Shown here: piece after piece, positions 21,501 to 33,680 of the stretch
How positions within the stretch are numbered: the first letter of the stretch is position 1
Layout of the letters: each line of letters begins with the position of its first letter
Source: Heterodera schachtii
Taxonomy: Eukaryota > Nematoda > Chromadorea > Rhabditida > Heteroderidae
Assembly: GCA_023374025.1 (NCBI GenBank)
Contig: SIJG01000033.1
Location: 1-64,000 of the forward strand
Length of the DNA stretch: 64,000 nucleotides
Reading direction: 5' to 3'
Program-made: the position numbers and the translations under genes
Notes under the pieces: generated by a model
The model's database searches: none
What the model was told of the DNA's origin: nothing
The model's input: the letters and a program-made list of their open reading frames with translations, nothing else

Positions 21501-24380
21501 TCTTGGAGAAGATGTGGCAGAAAGGTTGCAAGGTAAAAAACATACACCAAAGCACTCCATATTATTGGGTTTAGACGAACATTTTTCAAACATTTTGCAA
21601 AACTTACTTATAAAATCAAAAATTAAAAATAAAACAAATTAAATGAGAAAAAATAAAATTTAAAAAATTTTAATTTACATAAATGAATAAACTCATGAAT
21701 AATAAGCGACCCAGATGAATGGAAGAAAGAATCGAATTAGATTTAAAAATATTGATTCAAACATATTTAATGAACGTCAATTTATAATCAAAAAAAGCAA
21801 AAAAACTTAAATATACTATATAAAATATGAAATGCAGAAATTAAATAAAAAATCATTTTTTCTGAAATTTTAATTAAAGAATTAAATGCTGAATTATTAG
21901 GCTGATTTATTATTATGAAGAGCCGGGATACGAAAGAAACGATGTTAGTGAGCGTATGATTCAAGAAAAAAACCAATAAATTTTTAATAGAATTTAATCA
22001 AATATTAAACAACTTTAAAAAATAAATAAAACAAATAATTTAAAACATATTAATCTCTCTCTTGACCGAATGTCCGAAAAGTCAAAGTTCAATATAGTTA
22101 TAATAAAAAATTAGATTAGGAGATAATTACTGCTTTGGATTATTTAAAAATGGAACTCCTTGCAACGAGTGTTAAATAAACAGACAACAAAAAAATAAAA
22201 AAGAAAACAAATTAAAAATTATAAAATTAAAAAATAACTTCATCAATTAAGCCTAAGTAACTAAACAATCCTTTTGCATCGGCTTCATATGCGAACTGAG
22301 CGTACGTTTACGAGAAATAACCAATAAATTTTTAATAGCATTTAATAAAAATATTTTAAATTTTAAAAAATAAATAAAATAAAAATAAAAGCTTATTAAT
22401 CTCATGACCGAATGCCAGAATATATTGCAATAGAGAAGGAAATGCTGAAATATTTAAATATAATTATATTTACCATAATGATGCCATTAGGTCGCACAAA
22501 TACTACAAAATAAAAAAAAAATATTATATATAATGAAAGAGGTGTGATTTAAATAGAGAAAAATTAATTGAAATACAAAAAAAAATTATGTTTTAATAAA
22601 ATCGAAATAACAGTGTAAAAGGTGGAGAAGTGGCAGAATGTTGTTGAGTTTGGACGTACATTTTTTAAGCAAAAATTAAAAATAAAACAAATAAAATGAC
22701 TTAAGTAAAAATTTAAATAAAATTTTTTATTTATTTATGTAAATGAATAAACTCGTGAATTAATAAAGGGACACAGAGTAATGGAAGAAAAGAATAGCGG
22801 AACAAGAGATTGAAGAATATAAAAATCGAACCAAATTGCAATTGGAGTGATAACAGAATTAGTTTAAAAAAATCCCTTTTTGTTAACCTTTAAAAATTGT
22901 GGTTCAAACGCATAAACGAGGCAAGTGAAAATTAAAAAAATAATTTAATTGATAAAAATTGTTTAACAAAACTATCAATTAAACATTAAAAAGATTGATT
23001 CTAATATTTTAATGAACGTCAAAATAATAATAAAAACGGGGTAGTTTTATAGTTTTACAATACGAAAAAATGAATATGAAAATTTAGTAAAAAACAATTC
23101 TTATACCCGAAGAAAAAAGCGCAGATTATGAAAAAGTAATTGAAATTTTACCGTATTTTCTAATGACAAAATCAACCAGCCATCAAGTTCTTCACGGTTT
23201 TAATCCAGAGCTCAGGAGAATCGCCCGAGTAAAAAACTAATTAATAAGAAAACTCTTAATAATAAATGCTGTAAAAATTGAGCTCTTCAAAGACAAGAAA
23301 AGAAGGAGATTAATTTTATCGCAATAGAATCGGAGGAACTTTGCCATGGACCGTTGATTTCTTATTTTTTGTTATTAATATAAACTTTACAAAAACAAAA
23401 TAATACTAAAAATTTATTTTCAAATTTCGGTAAAAACAAACAACAATAAATTGAAAACTTTACAAAAACTGAGAAATAACCGAATGATAAGAATGAGCCC
23501 TTAATGAATTTACTATAAAAATGAATGTAACCCAAAAATATATCAACAATTATATTATAGAGAATAATAATTTTCAAAATTTATAATTTATTATGCCAAA
23601 CTTTATCATAATAATTTAATTGTTTCTATTTTAAATCAAATATATTTTATTCTTCATCTAAATTGGTTTTGAACTTTGATAAATTTTGAAAAGGTATTAA
23701 AACGAAAAATTTAAAACATACAGAATGGATAAATATTACTATGAATAGATGTCTCCAAAAAATCGATAAATTGCTCGAAACATTAAAAAGGCTAAAATTA
23801 AGTTAAATCAAGAACGCGCATATAAAATAACAGAAAAATCAATCCCCCTAAAAATTTAAGATAATCATAATCATAATTAAATATTATAGAGTTAATAATA
23901 TAAAAATTAATATAACTCGAAATTATTTTATAATACATATAAACAAGAAGCATCTTTGGAGTTACTCGCAAGCAATTAAATTTATATTATAGATGAATTA
24001 GTTTTTAAAAGAAAAGAAAAATATATAATAATTTAAAACTATAAAACCTTATTAAATATTTGTTACAAGAGAACTGAAATAAATATGCAGTTTTTTATGA
24101 AGACATTGACTATTTAACAAAACCAAAACCATTTTTACGAACAATTCCTAGAAAAAATAAAGGAATCCATTGGATGTGCAAGAGGATGTAATGGTATAAA
24201 AAAGAATATTTCTTAAATAGCTAAATATTTGCTTAATTAAAATAATTAGAATAAAACAAAACAAAATTTTAAAAAATTATAAAAATAAATTATTTAATTC
24301 ATTTAATTATAAATATGTTTGGCATGAACCAAAAAGTTTCCTTTAAGAAATTAACAAAATATATATATATATATATATTA
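21501..24380. repeat. AT-rich mosaic including family A copy
   Basis: 22075-22430 is a family A copy (AAATAAACAGACAACAAAA, TTAAGCCTAAGTAACTAAAC, ending CTCATGACCGAATG). 21520-21760 and 22615-22810 are similar to each other (GATGTGGCAGAAAGGTTG versus AAGTGGCAGAATGTTGTTG; AATGAATAAACTCRTGAAT). About 24090-24350 is a family P copy. An (AT)n run is at 24359-24378. Frames here are low-complexity and not called. Confidence 0.45.
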
Positions 24381-24800
24381 AACATAAGAATAAAGAGTAT
24401 ATAATGATAAACCTTATGAAGAAAGGGACGGATTGGGTTGGTTTCGACCCAAGATACGAACATCAATTACTGAAACAAGAGTAGAAATTTTAATGAATAT
24501 AAATGAAGAAGAAACATTAAAATTTTACATAATTTGAACGACAAAAAACACTTGTTTATAAATTTAAACCTAATTATGTATATTTGGAAATGAGATCACC
24601 CCGAAGAGCCCAGGTGGAAGCCTCTTGAACCTTAAAAAAGCCAAAATGCTTTTGGAAGAGTTCAAAAAAGAAGGTAAAAAAGAGTGAAATAAAATAAAAT
24701 AATTTAATAGAAAATAACGAAAGCACTTTCCACGCTAAGAAAATTGGAATAGGAAAAAATAAAGTAATAAATAAATAAACCAATAGTGAAGAAATTAAGA
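24381..24800 (+). pseudogene. Chromodomain fossil in a dispersed repeat, copy 1
   Basis: The plus strand at 24590-24687 reads as the C-terminal part of a chromodomain, the module that binds methylated histone tails or targets retrotransposon integration. A Trp-containing block (WKPLE, around 24615-24629) is followed, after a frameshift, by LNLKKAKMLLEEFKKEGKKE and a stop at 24685-24687. The latter is the C-terminal helix. The upstream part is eroded. The surrounding sequence (24381-24540) matches 35450-35640 closely (GAAGAAAGGGACGGATTGGG, TTTCGACCCAAGATACGA), so the chromodomain belongs to a larger dispersed unit. It could derive from a chromovirus-type Gypsy element or a host chromodomain gene. 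Confidence 0.6.
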
Positions 24801-24824
24801 ATAATAAATAAAAAATGATTTTTT

Positions 24825-25765
24825 GAAATAGAAACTAACATCATAGAATTAAATAAAGATTTTTGATCTATTAAATTATTATTAGCACTAATGATCATTA
24901 AGAATAATTTAAAAAAAACTATTTAAGAAAGAACTAAAAAAAATTTTTAAAGTGTTTTCACAAATAAAATCTGAGAAAAATAAAAAATAGACTACTGTAT
25001 AAGCGAAAACCATTATACGTGGCGAGGAAAATGATCTTGACTTGATTTAGTAATTAAAAATTTGTAAAAAATATGCTTAAAGAGAGCGATGATCTAATAT
25101 GAAGGTGAAACAAATGTAAATTTTTCTATTTACCTTCGATATTTGAAAATAATTGCAACTTTAAAATAGTTTTCAATGTAAAAAACTTATTTAATAGAAT
25201 AAATACAAATTTAAAATACTTAAACTAATAAATTAAAATAAAAGATAGAATTTTTCTTTAATCAGGCGATGATTTAATATAATGGTAAAAAAATAAATTG
25301 ATTTAAATTTGTCAATTGAAATAATTGCAAATATTAAACAGATTTTAATTTAAACTTATTATTTGTTTAATAATAATTTATTAAAGTGTTTAATTAAATA
25401 ATTTATTAAACATAATATGTAGCCGAAAAAGATACAACAAGACACGTGTGCCGATTGTGGACTGGCAAGGATTTGGTATTTAATTGAATAGAATTAATTT
25501 GTGAGCATTATTTAAAAATAAAAAAACTACTAAAAGCGAACATTTAATGCTAACAGACAACGAACATAAAAATAATTGAATACAAGAAAATTTAAGCATC
25601 TAAGTTATGAATTATATAATTCATTTTGGAAATTTGTAAATTGCCTTATTTTTTACATGTATTTATGGCTTAAAAACTACAAGAAAAATTGAGAATATAA
25701 ATTATAGGAATAATATATTGAAATGAATACTATAATTCATTTTGAAAATTTTTCATATCAAATGC
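24825..25765. repeat. Dispersed repeat family K, long copy 1
   Basis: This copy aligns over about 900 bp with 38890-39850. Ordered landmarks are AACTAACATCATAGAATTAA, TTAGCACTAATGATCAT, AAAGTGTTTTCACAAATAAA, CATTATACGTGGCGAGGAAA, then TGTGCCGATTGTGGACTGGC, AAGGATTTGGTATTTAATTG and TACTATAATTCATTTTGAAA. Shorter copies are at 40610-40870, 60340-60530, 60590-60800 and 60850-60965. No intact frame remains. Confidence 0.65.
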
Positions 25766-27590
25766 AAAACTTTTTTAAGCATGAAATTTTTTATTTGCTC
25801 ATGAAATGTTCGTCGGTAAAAAACTGCAATTTTGAACCTGCTGACACTTTTGAAAAATAGCTTTATTTTTTCATGTATTATGGCTCAAACCACATATTTA
25901 TATCAATTATATTTTAAAAATAAGCAATTAATTCATTATAACTGAAAAATATCATTAAATTCGGTTACAAATAAAACCAAATATAAAAGTATTTAAATGG
26001 TAGACCATGCTGCCACCTGAATATTGTTGGCGGGGATTTTCTACATTTAAATAAATAACCGAAAATAAAAATTGCATAAAAAGGAAACAAGAAAATATAA
26101 TTATTTTAAGAATTAACAATTGAAACTTAAAATTAAATTTTATATAATAAGTATTTGAAATAAATAAGAAACCAAATACAAATAAATTTAAGAGAATTAA
26201 AATTAATTAATCGCAAAAATTTAATAAAAATTGAAAAACTTTACAAAGAGGTTACTTAAAAAATGAGGGAAAAAAATTAATTAAAATTTTTATACTTTCA
26301 AATTTTTTCAGTCAACAAACTTTGCCAAAATTTTAGGTCTTTTCTAATATGAGACATAACTATTTCTGCAATGACCATATCACCAATCATTTTTGAGTTT
26401 TTGGACTTGGAAATATTATTAATAAAAATTATTAAAATATAATTAAATATTATTTTACGAATAATTTTCCTGCGAAAAATAAATACTCAATTAAATTTCC
26501 AACCAAAAATTGCAAAATGGTTATCTAATGGCGAGAATAATATGTATTGAGAAAACAATTTTGACAAAAAAATGCAAATTAAGTATTATTATTATCAAAA
26601 CCGTTAAAACCTGTTTTTTGTTTTTAAATACGCCATAAGATACGCCAAAAGTTATAGCACAACTTTATTTGTTCAACTTTTTTCACCTACAATTTCTAAG
26701 TTAAGGTAATGAAAAAGAATTGAAAATTTTCGCTCATTTTTTGGTCCAAAAATGAATGCTTTTTTGAAAAGATTTAGTGCAACATTTTCGCGCACCCTGT
26801 ACATCAAGGATGGCAAAGAATTCCGATAACCGGCTCACGATTTCCGACATTTTTGGGGTCGTAATCCGATTCCCAAAGAGTTTTTGAGCCTCGGAATTCT
26901 GGCTTCGAAAATTTTTTGGAGCTTCGTAATGCCACCCCTGCTGAATAAAATTGCACCAGTGCGCTTGTCCACCTTATCAATGGTAAATTATTAATTAAAA
27001 AGGTAAATTTAATTCAAAATTTTAAATAAATTAAATAATAATAAATTCTAATTTTTTTCTATAGACCCAAAAAATAAAAATTTAGTCTTGTTTCTAACAT
27101 AACACTTAGGCTGCAAGTTATCCTTGAAAGCTTCAAAGAAAATAGCAAAAACTTATGGATTAAAAAGTTAATTAAATTGAAAAAAATAAAAATAATAAAA
27201 TGCATTATCATAAGAAAGAATCAGGTTAATTAACTACAAAAAATATATATAGAATAGTTAAAAGCAATAATTTTTATTTAAACAAAAATTTCGTAAATTA
27301 AAAATTGCATATGCGCTAAATAGAATAAACTGTATAAAATCAGTGATATAAATAAAATTATAACAAGAATTGACATAATATTATAAGGAAAAATTATCAA
27401 ATAAAATGGATGGACTGAAAAGAAAATTTTAATTGATATGCTTTTTCAAAATAAAAAGATTTAAATATTTAAGAAATATTCATTTGCGAAATTTTGCTTA
27501 TTAGAATATATAAAATAGAAAAATGAAAGTTCCAAAATTAATTTAAAAAATATAGAAAATAATCAACTATTATAAAAATAAAAAAACTAA
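25766..27590. other. AT-rich DNA with a mariner-like end and family R copy
   Basis: At 26788-26806, TTTTCGCGCACCCTGTACA reads on the minus strand as TGTACAGGGTGCGCGAAAA, resembling Tc1/mariner-type inverted ends. No partner end is seen. 26820-26935 is a less AT-rich block with GAGCCTCGGAATTCTGG, loosely related to module E. 26948-27200 is family R (TTGCACCAGTGCGCTTGTCC ... TTATCCTTGAAAGCTTCAAA), with relatives near 31590, 46655, 56525 and 62540. No gene is supported. Confidence 0.45.
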
Positions 27591-27596
27591 ACTATA

Positions 27597-27882
27597 GACC
27601 CGACTTTTGGGGATCCCGACATTTGGGGACCCGACTTTTGGGGACCCGACACTTAGGAGACCTGACATTTGGGGACCCGACTTTTGGGGACCCGACACAT
27701 AGGGAACCCGACTTTTGGGGACCCGACATTTCGGGACCCGACTTTTGGGGACCCGACACATAGGGAACCCGACTTTTGGGGACCCGACATTTGGGGACCG
27801 AACGACATTTGAGCAAAAACCACTTAGGGAAACCACGAAGATTTGGCGACCCGACATTTAGGGACCCGACATTTTGGGATTT
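27597..27882 (-). repeat. Minisatellite GGGACCCGACATTTGG
   Basis: About 17 units of a 15-17 bp repeat alternate between GACCCGACTTTTGGG and GACCCGACATTTGGG. The sub-motif CACATAGGGAACCCGACTTT is repeated twice, showing a higher-order unit. The core is nearly the same as the arms of the element at 8943-10407 (GACATTTGAGGACCC), but here no inverted partner is found within several kilobases. Frames through it (for example minus 27592-27924) are artefacts of a repeat whose units are close to multiples of three. Confidence 0.85.
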
Positions 27883-28072
27883 TAATAAAACAAAAAACAT
27901 TAAAAAATTAAATTTTAAGCCCAAAAGTAGACAAAATTACGTCTGCTTTAGCCAGAGTTAATTCTATGCAAGAAAAATTAAATAATATTTTAAAAATTAA
28001 CTCTGTTTCCGGACTCACCGCGAGGAGGTAGAAGAATTTTGAGCCCATACTAACCACAACACAAGAGACAAA
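27883..28072. other. Short transition before the tandem units
   Basis: This is a less AT-rich stretch (GTTTCCGGACTCACCGCGAG at about 28006-28025) leading into the first tandem unit. No gene is recognised. Confidence 0.3.
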
Positions 28073-29714
28073 TCACAATACACTTTTATGTACAGTACAC
28101 CTCTACAATTTTTATTTAAACACCTTTCCCAAGGGCCAACGGGAACAGAATTTCGTCAAGGACATTAAAAAAGTTCCAGACGGCTTTGCTGTCTAATTGC
28201 ATACAGCAACAAAATGCCGAGATCATCTTTTCTGTTTCTGATCTTTCGGGTGACTTTGTTCGGTGCTTTAAATTTATTTTTTAACGAATTAATTTTTTTG
28301 TGACTGACCAGCAAAACAAATCTCAGCGACAGGTCTGCCTATTTCGGTATTTATTTTTCCAAAAATATGTCCAGGATTGTAGTCATCAACATTCACACTA
28401 AATTCATAAGAATTAAAGGTGAGCACAAACGGGAAAAAAATCCTTCAAGATCTGCTTTTCTTCGAAATAAAAAAATAATAACTTTCCGAAACAAACATTC
28501 TTAACCCAAATCACAATACACTTTTATGTACAGTACACCTCTACATTTTTATTTAAAACACCTTTCCCAAGGGCCAACGGGAACAGAATTTCGTCAAGGA
28601 CATTAAAAAAGTTCCAGACGGCTTTGCTGTCTAATTGCATACAGCAACAAAATGCCGAGATCATCTTTTCTGTTTCTGATCTTTCGGGTGACTTTGTTCG
28701 GTGCTTTAAATTTATTTTTTAACGAATTAATTTTTTTGTGACTGACCAGCAAAACAAATCTCAGCGACAGGTCTGCCTATTTCGGTATTTATTTTTCCAA
28801 AAATATGTCCAGGATTGTAGTCATCAACATTCACACTAAATTCATAAGAATTAAAGGTGAGCACAAACGGGAAAAAAATCCTTCAAGATCTGCTTTTCTT
28901 CGAAAATTAAAAAAATAATAACTTTCCGAAACAAACATTCTTAACCCAAATCACAATACACTTTTATGTACAGTACACCTCTACATTTTTATTTAAAACA
29001 CCTTTCCCAAGGGCCAACGGGAACAGAATTTCGTCAAGGACATTAAAAAAGTTCCAGACGGCTTTGCTGTCTAATTGCATACAGCAACAAAATGCCGAGA
29101 TCATCTTTTCTGTTTCTGATCTTTAGGGTGACTTTGTTCGGTGCTTTAAATTTAATTTTTAACGAATTAATTTTTTTGTGACTAACCAGCAAAACAAATT
29201 GTAGTCATCAACATTCACACTAAATTCATAAGAATTAAATGTGAGCACAAACGGGAAAAAAATCCTTCAAGATCTGCTTTTCTTCGAAAATTAAAAAAAT
29301 AATAACTTTCCGAAACAAACATTCTTAACCCAAATCACAATACACTTTTATGTACAGTACACCTCTACATTTTTATTTAAAACACCTTTCCCAAGGGCCA
29401 ACGGGAACAGAATTTCGTCAAGGACATTAAAAAAGTTCCAGACGGCTTTGCTGTCTAATTGCATACAGCAACAAAATGCCGAGATCATCTTTTCTGTTTC
29501 TGATCTTTAGGGTGACTTTGTTCGGTGCTTTAAATTTAATTTTTAACGAATTAATTTTTTTGTGACTAACCAGCAAAACAAATTGTAGTCATCAACATTC
29601 ACACTAAATTCATAAGAATTAAATGTGAGCACAAACGGGAAAAAAATCTTTCAAGATCTGCTTTTCTTCGCAAATTAAAAAATAATAACTTTCAAAACAA
29701 ACATTCTTAACCTT
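28073..29714. repeat. Four tandem copies of a 380-440 bp unit
   Basis: Unit starts (at TCACAATACAC) are 28073, 28511, 28951 and 29335, giving lengths of 438, 440, 384 and about 380 bp. The copies are nearly identical. Copies 3 and 4 share a deletion of about 56 bp after CAGCAAAACAAAT, and also share TTTAGGG for TTTCGGG and TGACTAACC for TGACTGACC. Copy 4 therefore arose from copy 3 or the reverse, after the deletion. The unit is much less AT-rich than the surroundings. On the minus strand, copies 1 and 2 contain an open stretch of about 50 codons (including VNVDDYNPGHIFGK) that the deletion removes in copies 3 and 4. I do not recognise it. Confidence 0.9.
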
Positions 29715-30036
29715 TTATTTCCTGTATTAGCAAATAAATGTTGAGAGAAACTGAGCACATTTCCATCAGAATCATTGAGGCAGTAATGTAGGGGTGAGCT
29801 TTAATGTAAGTGCCTATACGTGATAAAGCAATTGTCAAGCGAGCTAGAGCCGAAACTGCCCTCTGTTTCCGATGTCGCTGTTTTTTCGAACTTTGAATAT
29901 TTGGTAGCAACAGAATTAAAACTGCCAAAAAAATAAATTTTTCTACATTGCAAAGGTCGATATGTATGGGAAAACGGTGAAAGGGGAAAACGTTGTAAAA
30001 AATACCACGGTCGAATTTTTCTTTAATGTATAAAGG
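29707..30036 (-). CDS. Unidentified open frame, possible exon or relic
   Basis: The minus strand is open for 109 codons, ending at the TAA at 29709-29707, next to the last tandem unit. The frame has no early ATG; the first in-frame Met lies near the C-terminus, so it would need to be an exon or a degraded gene. It reads as a hydrophobic segment (FIFLAVLILLLPN), then a basic Ser/Ala/Arg-rich part, then a second hydrophobic part (ITASMILMEMCSVSLNIYLL). This could be a signal or membrane segment, but I recognise no family. The base composition is more balanced than the background. Confidence 0.25.
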   Translation of the reverse strand, partial: PLYIKEKFDRGIFYNVFPFHRFPIHIDLCNVEKFIFLAVLILLLPNIQSSKKQRHRKQRAVSALARLTIALSRIGTYIKAHPYITASMILMEMCSVSLNIYLLIQEIKG

Positions 30037-30355
30037 TCAATTGAACGGCAAAGAGAAGCACCCGAACGCCAAGAGGTGGATGCCGATGGACTCGCAAACA
30101 TAATAATTGATGTAATTTTGACTTGGTTCTTTTTAATTTGTTTGCCTAGGGAACTACCGAAACGACATTTTGGAAAATCGCTTTCTTCTTTTTGATAACA
30201 GAGAAACAGAACCAAACAATGGTATTTTTTCGTATATGCTACTGATGATGGGCTTCGTCGTCTAAGAACATATCGAAATTGGCATCGGATTGAACTTTTA
30301 AAAGTTGAAAAGCTTTAAATTAAAGATAATTTGAATTTAAGTTGCTTCTGGGAAT

Positions 30356-30582
30356 ATGTTGCAAATTTACACAATCAACAGTATTATTGAACAGAGCAGT
30401 GTTCCAACTGTTTTTGTCCTAATGTCCAATAAAGCTGAAGGAACTTATTCCCGAGTCCTTCAGGGTGCACAATTGATTTTTGCTCTGTTAACAAATTCAG
30501 CATTCTGCTGTTTTTATAGGTTTTAAATGCACGTATAGGAGTTGGACCAACTTCTGTTATATTAGACTTCGAAATGGATTAA
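30356..30582 (+). pseudogene. MULE-type transposase fossil, possibly with intron
   Basis: One frame reads SSVPTVFVLMSNKAEGTYSR (codons up to 30454). This matches the 'V-P-hydrophobic stretch-N/D-K-E-TY' signature of MULE (Mutator-like) transposases. A second frame starting at 30520 reads VGPTSVILDFEMD up to 30579, matching the following signature with the DFE motif that contains a catalytic acidic residue. Between them lies GT (30455) to AG (30519), a 65-nt segment that is AT-rich at its 3' side and would restore the frame as a phase-0 intron. Stops follow at 30580. Only this central piece of the transposase is recognisable; the DNA-binding region and the rest of the catalytic core are missing. 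Confidence 0.6.
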
Positions 30583-32735
30583 GAAATTGTTACGAAGAAA
30601 TAAAGAAAGTCGTCAGAAAATATTATAAAACCAAAAATGTGCCTATTTCTTTTAAATTAAAAAATTTAAAGAATAGATAATAAATAATTGCAAAATTTAT
30701 TAAATTATAAATAGATGCAACTACATTAAAAATTAAGAATAAAAAACAATAAATATATAAAAACCAAACGTTCCAAGTGCTTTAATGATTAAAAATATAT
30801 AAAATAAATAATGAAAATCAAACATTGATTATAAATGAACAATGGAGAATCCCCGATTTCGAAACATTTAGAGGAAACAAGAAAAAAAATGTTAAAATAA
30901 TAAATAGCCGTTATCAAAATTAATTCATTACTAAGCAAATTATTTTATAAATAACTCAAAATCTTTTACAAAATAAATACAGAATTTATTCCTATTTTTC
31001 TCAATCGATATTCCCTTGCTTATCTTCTCCCTTGTGCCTTCCTCTATTCATTCTATTTGGTGTTCACAAAATTTCGATCTCAGACTGTACCTCTCTAAAT
31101 ATTTGTTTGTAAGCTCTTAATTTTCGTCACCTTTGCATTGAATTTGAATTAAACGAATTGAACTGTCCCCGACTATTTCGCTTTCTTTAATTAATAAGCA
31201 TTGGCCCCATTTGTCCTTCCTGTGCTTTTAATTATTTGGCACGGTCCGCTTTTCGAGCCGAGCCGAATTTTGGAAGTCGACAGTTTTGGAGAAGAAGCAA
31301 AGCCGGACGAAGTGAACAGCAAAAGAGATGAGCCACCCCCCTCTCCGGCTAATTAGCCCTCAATTTTGCACGTAAGAATTTTGTTAATTTGGAAAAAAAT
31401 TACTTTTATTTTAATAAAAATTTCATATTGATGGCTTTTCAAATACCGACTGAAGTAATTCATTCATAGTAATATTTTTAAAACATTCATTGTTTTTATT
31501 TTAAAAAATTTTCCGTTTACTATTAGTACAATTTTCAAGCAATATGATAGCTGAAAAGGAAATAATAAAAATATAATAAAAAAGTGAATAAATCGCACCT
31601 ATGCGCTTGTCCATTTTATCAATTTAAAATTATAAAATCAAAAAGCAAATACATTCTAAAATTCTTTTTATACACCCAAAAATTAAAAAATTAAGTCTTG
31701 TTTAGAATTAAACTCTAATGAATCTCTAAATTATTAATTAATTTGAAAAATATAAATAGAATATTTAACAACAAAAAATTATGTGTAAATCATTAAAAAA
31801 ATTTTATGCATTAAATAATTTACACTTAATTAAATTTAAACTAATTTTAAGATCGCAAATTAAAATGAACGAAAAAGAAAACAATTTTTTAAAATCGAAT
31901 ATAGTTCTATTTAGCGCTAAAAGCTTAATTTAATAAATTTAGCGAATTCATTCAAAAGAAACAATTTAAAGACTCATAATTTACGTGTCAATTTATGTTA
32001 TTGCAGATAAAATAATCATAAATTTACCACTAATTATTATTACTTAGACAAAATAATGAGGATAATATGGAGTGGGACATAGTCCATCTCAATACAAGAG
32101 AATTATTAAATATTTATTGTTGATCCATTCATTAAACCGAATACGACCAAGAACGAAATTCCCATGAATCCTTTGAACAGGAACAGGGGCATCAAGATGA
32201 TCGCAACTTATATTATTTAAGAACTAAATATTATTACCTAAAGAACAATAATATATAGAAAAAACATAAGCAATTTAATTATTAAAAATTTATCAAATAA
32301 ATAATACGAAAATACAAAAAATGATTTGAAATAAATAAATAGAAATAAACAAATATTAACAAAATTAAATTAAATATAATTGGCACGTGGCGAATCTTCG
32401 ATTTAGAAACATGCACCGAAACAAGCAAAAAATAATAGAAAATAGGAGAAATTATAAAATGAATCAGAGAAAAGAAAGCAAAAAAATCAGCTATTAGAAA
32501 AATCAAAAAAAAAAACAACTAAATTATCAGTAAATTAATAAAAAATATTATATATCATATAATTTCTACCTAATAATTTTAAAATCGCAAAAAAAAATTT
32601 AGAAAACCACATAAAAGCGAAGTTTAAGTATTAAATAGAAGGTTTTCCAAACAAAAAAAAAGACGTGGCAAGGTCAAGAAATAGTTTATGTTATAATTAT
32701 TTAAAATTTTTAATATTATGATGAAAATTTAATTA
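30583..32735. repeat. AT-rich mosaic after the MULE fossil
   Basis: 30585-30670 (GAAATTGTTACGAAGAAATA AAGAAAGTCGTCAG) has relatives at 44520-44600 and 61600-61680, so the MULE-containing segment is part of a dispersed unit. At 31000-31380 there is a less AT-rich island (CTTCCTCTATTCATTC ... GAGCCACCCCCCTCTCCGGC) without a recognisable frame. 31590-31720 is family R; 32082-32160 is family H (AAGAGAATTATTAAATATTT). No gene is called. Confidence 0.4.
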
Positions 32736-32739
32736 CGCC

Positions 32740-33680
32740 TTTCATTATAAAAAGTGACGGATATTTACTTATACAAATGAAAATTAAAAAATAAAATAAA
32801 TAATAAATTTAAATAGAAAAAAGCAATAATAAATATAATAAAATCTCTTACTTAAAGCAAATGCCGGAGAAAATTATTTTTGCTTTTATAAAAACTCCAA
32901 TTTGTACAGAGAATATAAATCGAATTAGAGTTTTTACCATATTTATTTTTAACTAAAATTACCTAGAAAAATTAATGATCGCTTTTCGAATAAAGAAAAA
33001 ACTGAATGAACCATTGTATAAAAGTCGAGCAAAATTAGACAACTTAAAAATAACTAATTTCTACCGTATTTCAAGTGAAAATGATCAAAAATCGATAATT
33101 TTGGTTGTAGTCAATTTTGACCCCAACCCTACCTTAATGGTTACGAACGCGAACACGTAGAACAATTTTATAAAATTACAGAAAAACCATTTCTTAAATT
33201 TAAAAAATTTTTTATGTCAAAAAATTAGTATGAAAATCGATCAACAATTGGGTTTTAGTGATTAATGTTTTTTATTCCAACTTAAATTTATACACTTTCA
33301 CTCAGGGTTGGCAGATGAAAATTTCAAAATCATAATTTTGCCAACGAGAAACTGGCAGTTGGAGTCAAAACCATTTTGAAAATTTATTACCAAACAAAAA
33401 CCATGTTTTACGGTGTGCTTTTTTCCAAAAACTTTTAGATTACATGGGGGCCGTCGGTGCAAAAATTTTGAAAATCTGAGTGCAATCTGTTAACAGATTT
33501 TCACAAAAACGATAAATTTTTGAGGTTTTAAGCAAATTTTTTATATAAAAACTTTTCGGGGCACGGGGTGCCGTAGGCATTGCCGGGTGCCTGGGGAAAT
33601 TGATCATTTTTAACTCATCTAAATCATCAAAATGATGATAAATCATCACATCAAGCAAAACCATTATTTATTTGACTCTC
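32740..33680. repeat. Dispersed repeat family M, copy 2
   Basis: This is the partner of 19906-20850, with GATCGCTTTTCGAATAAAGA, TTTCTACCGTATTTCAAGTG, CAACAATTGGGTTTTAGTG, CAGGGTTGGCAGATG at 33303 and TCATCACATCAAGCAAAACC. The GC hairpin relic GGTGCCGTAGGCATTGCCGG is at 33567-33586. The CAGGGTTG-start insertion is present in both copies, so it preceded the duplication. Confidence 0.6.

Noticed and set aside
27570..27961. Frames of 61-110 codons across the GGGACCCGAC array
   Set aside because: Repeat artefacts in multiple frames and on both strands.
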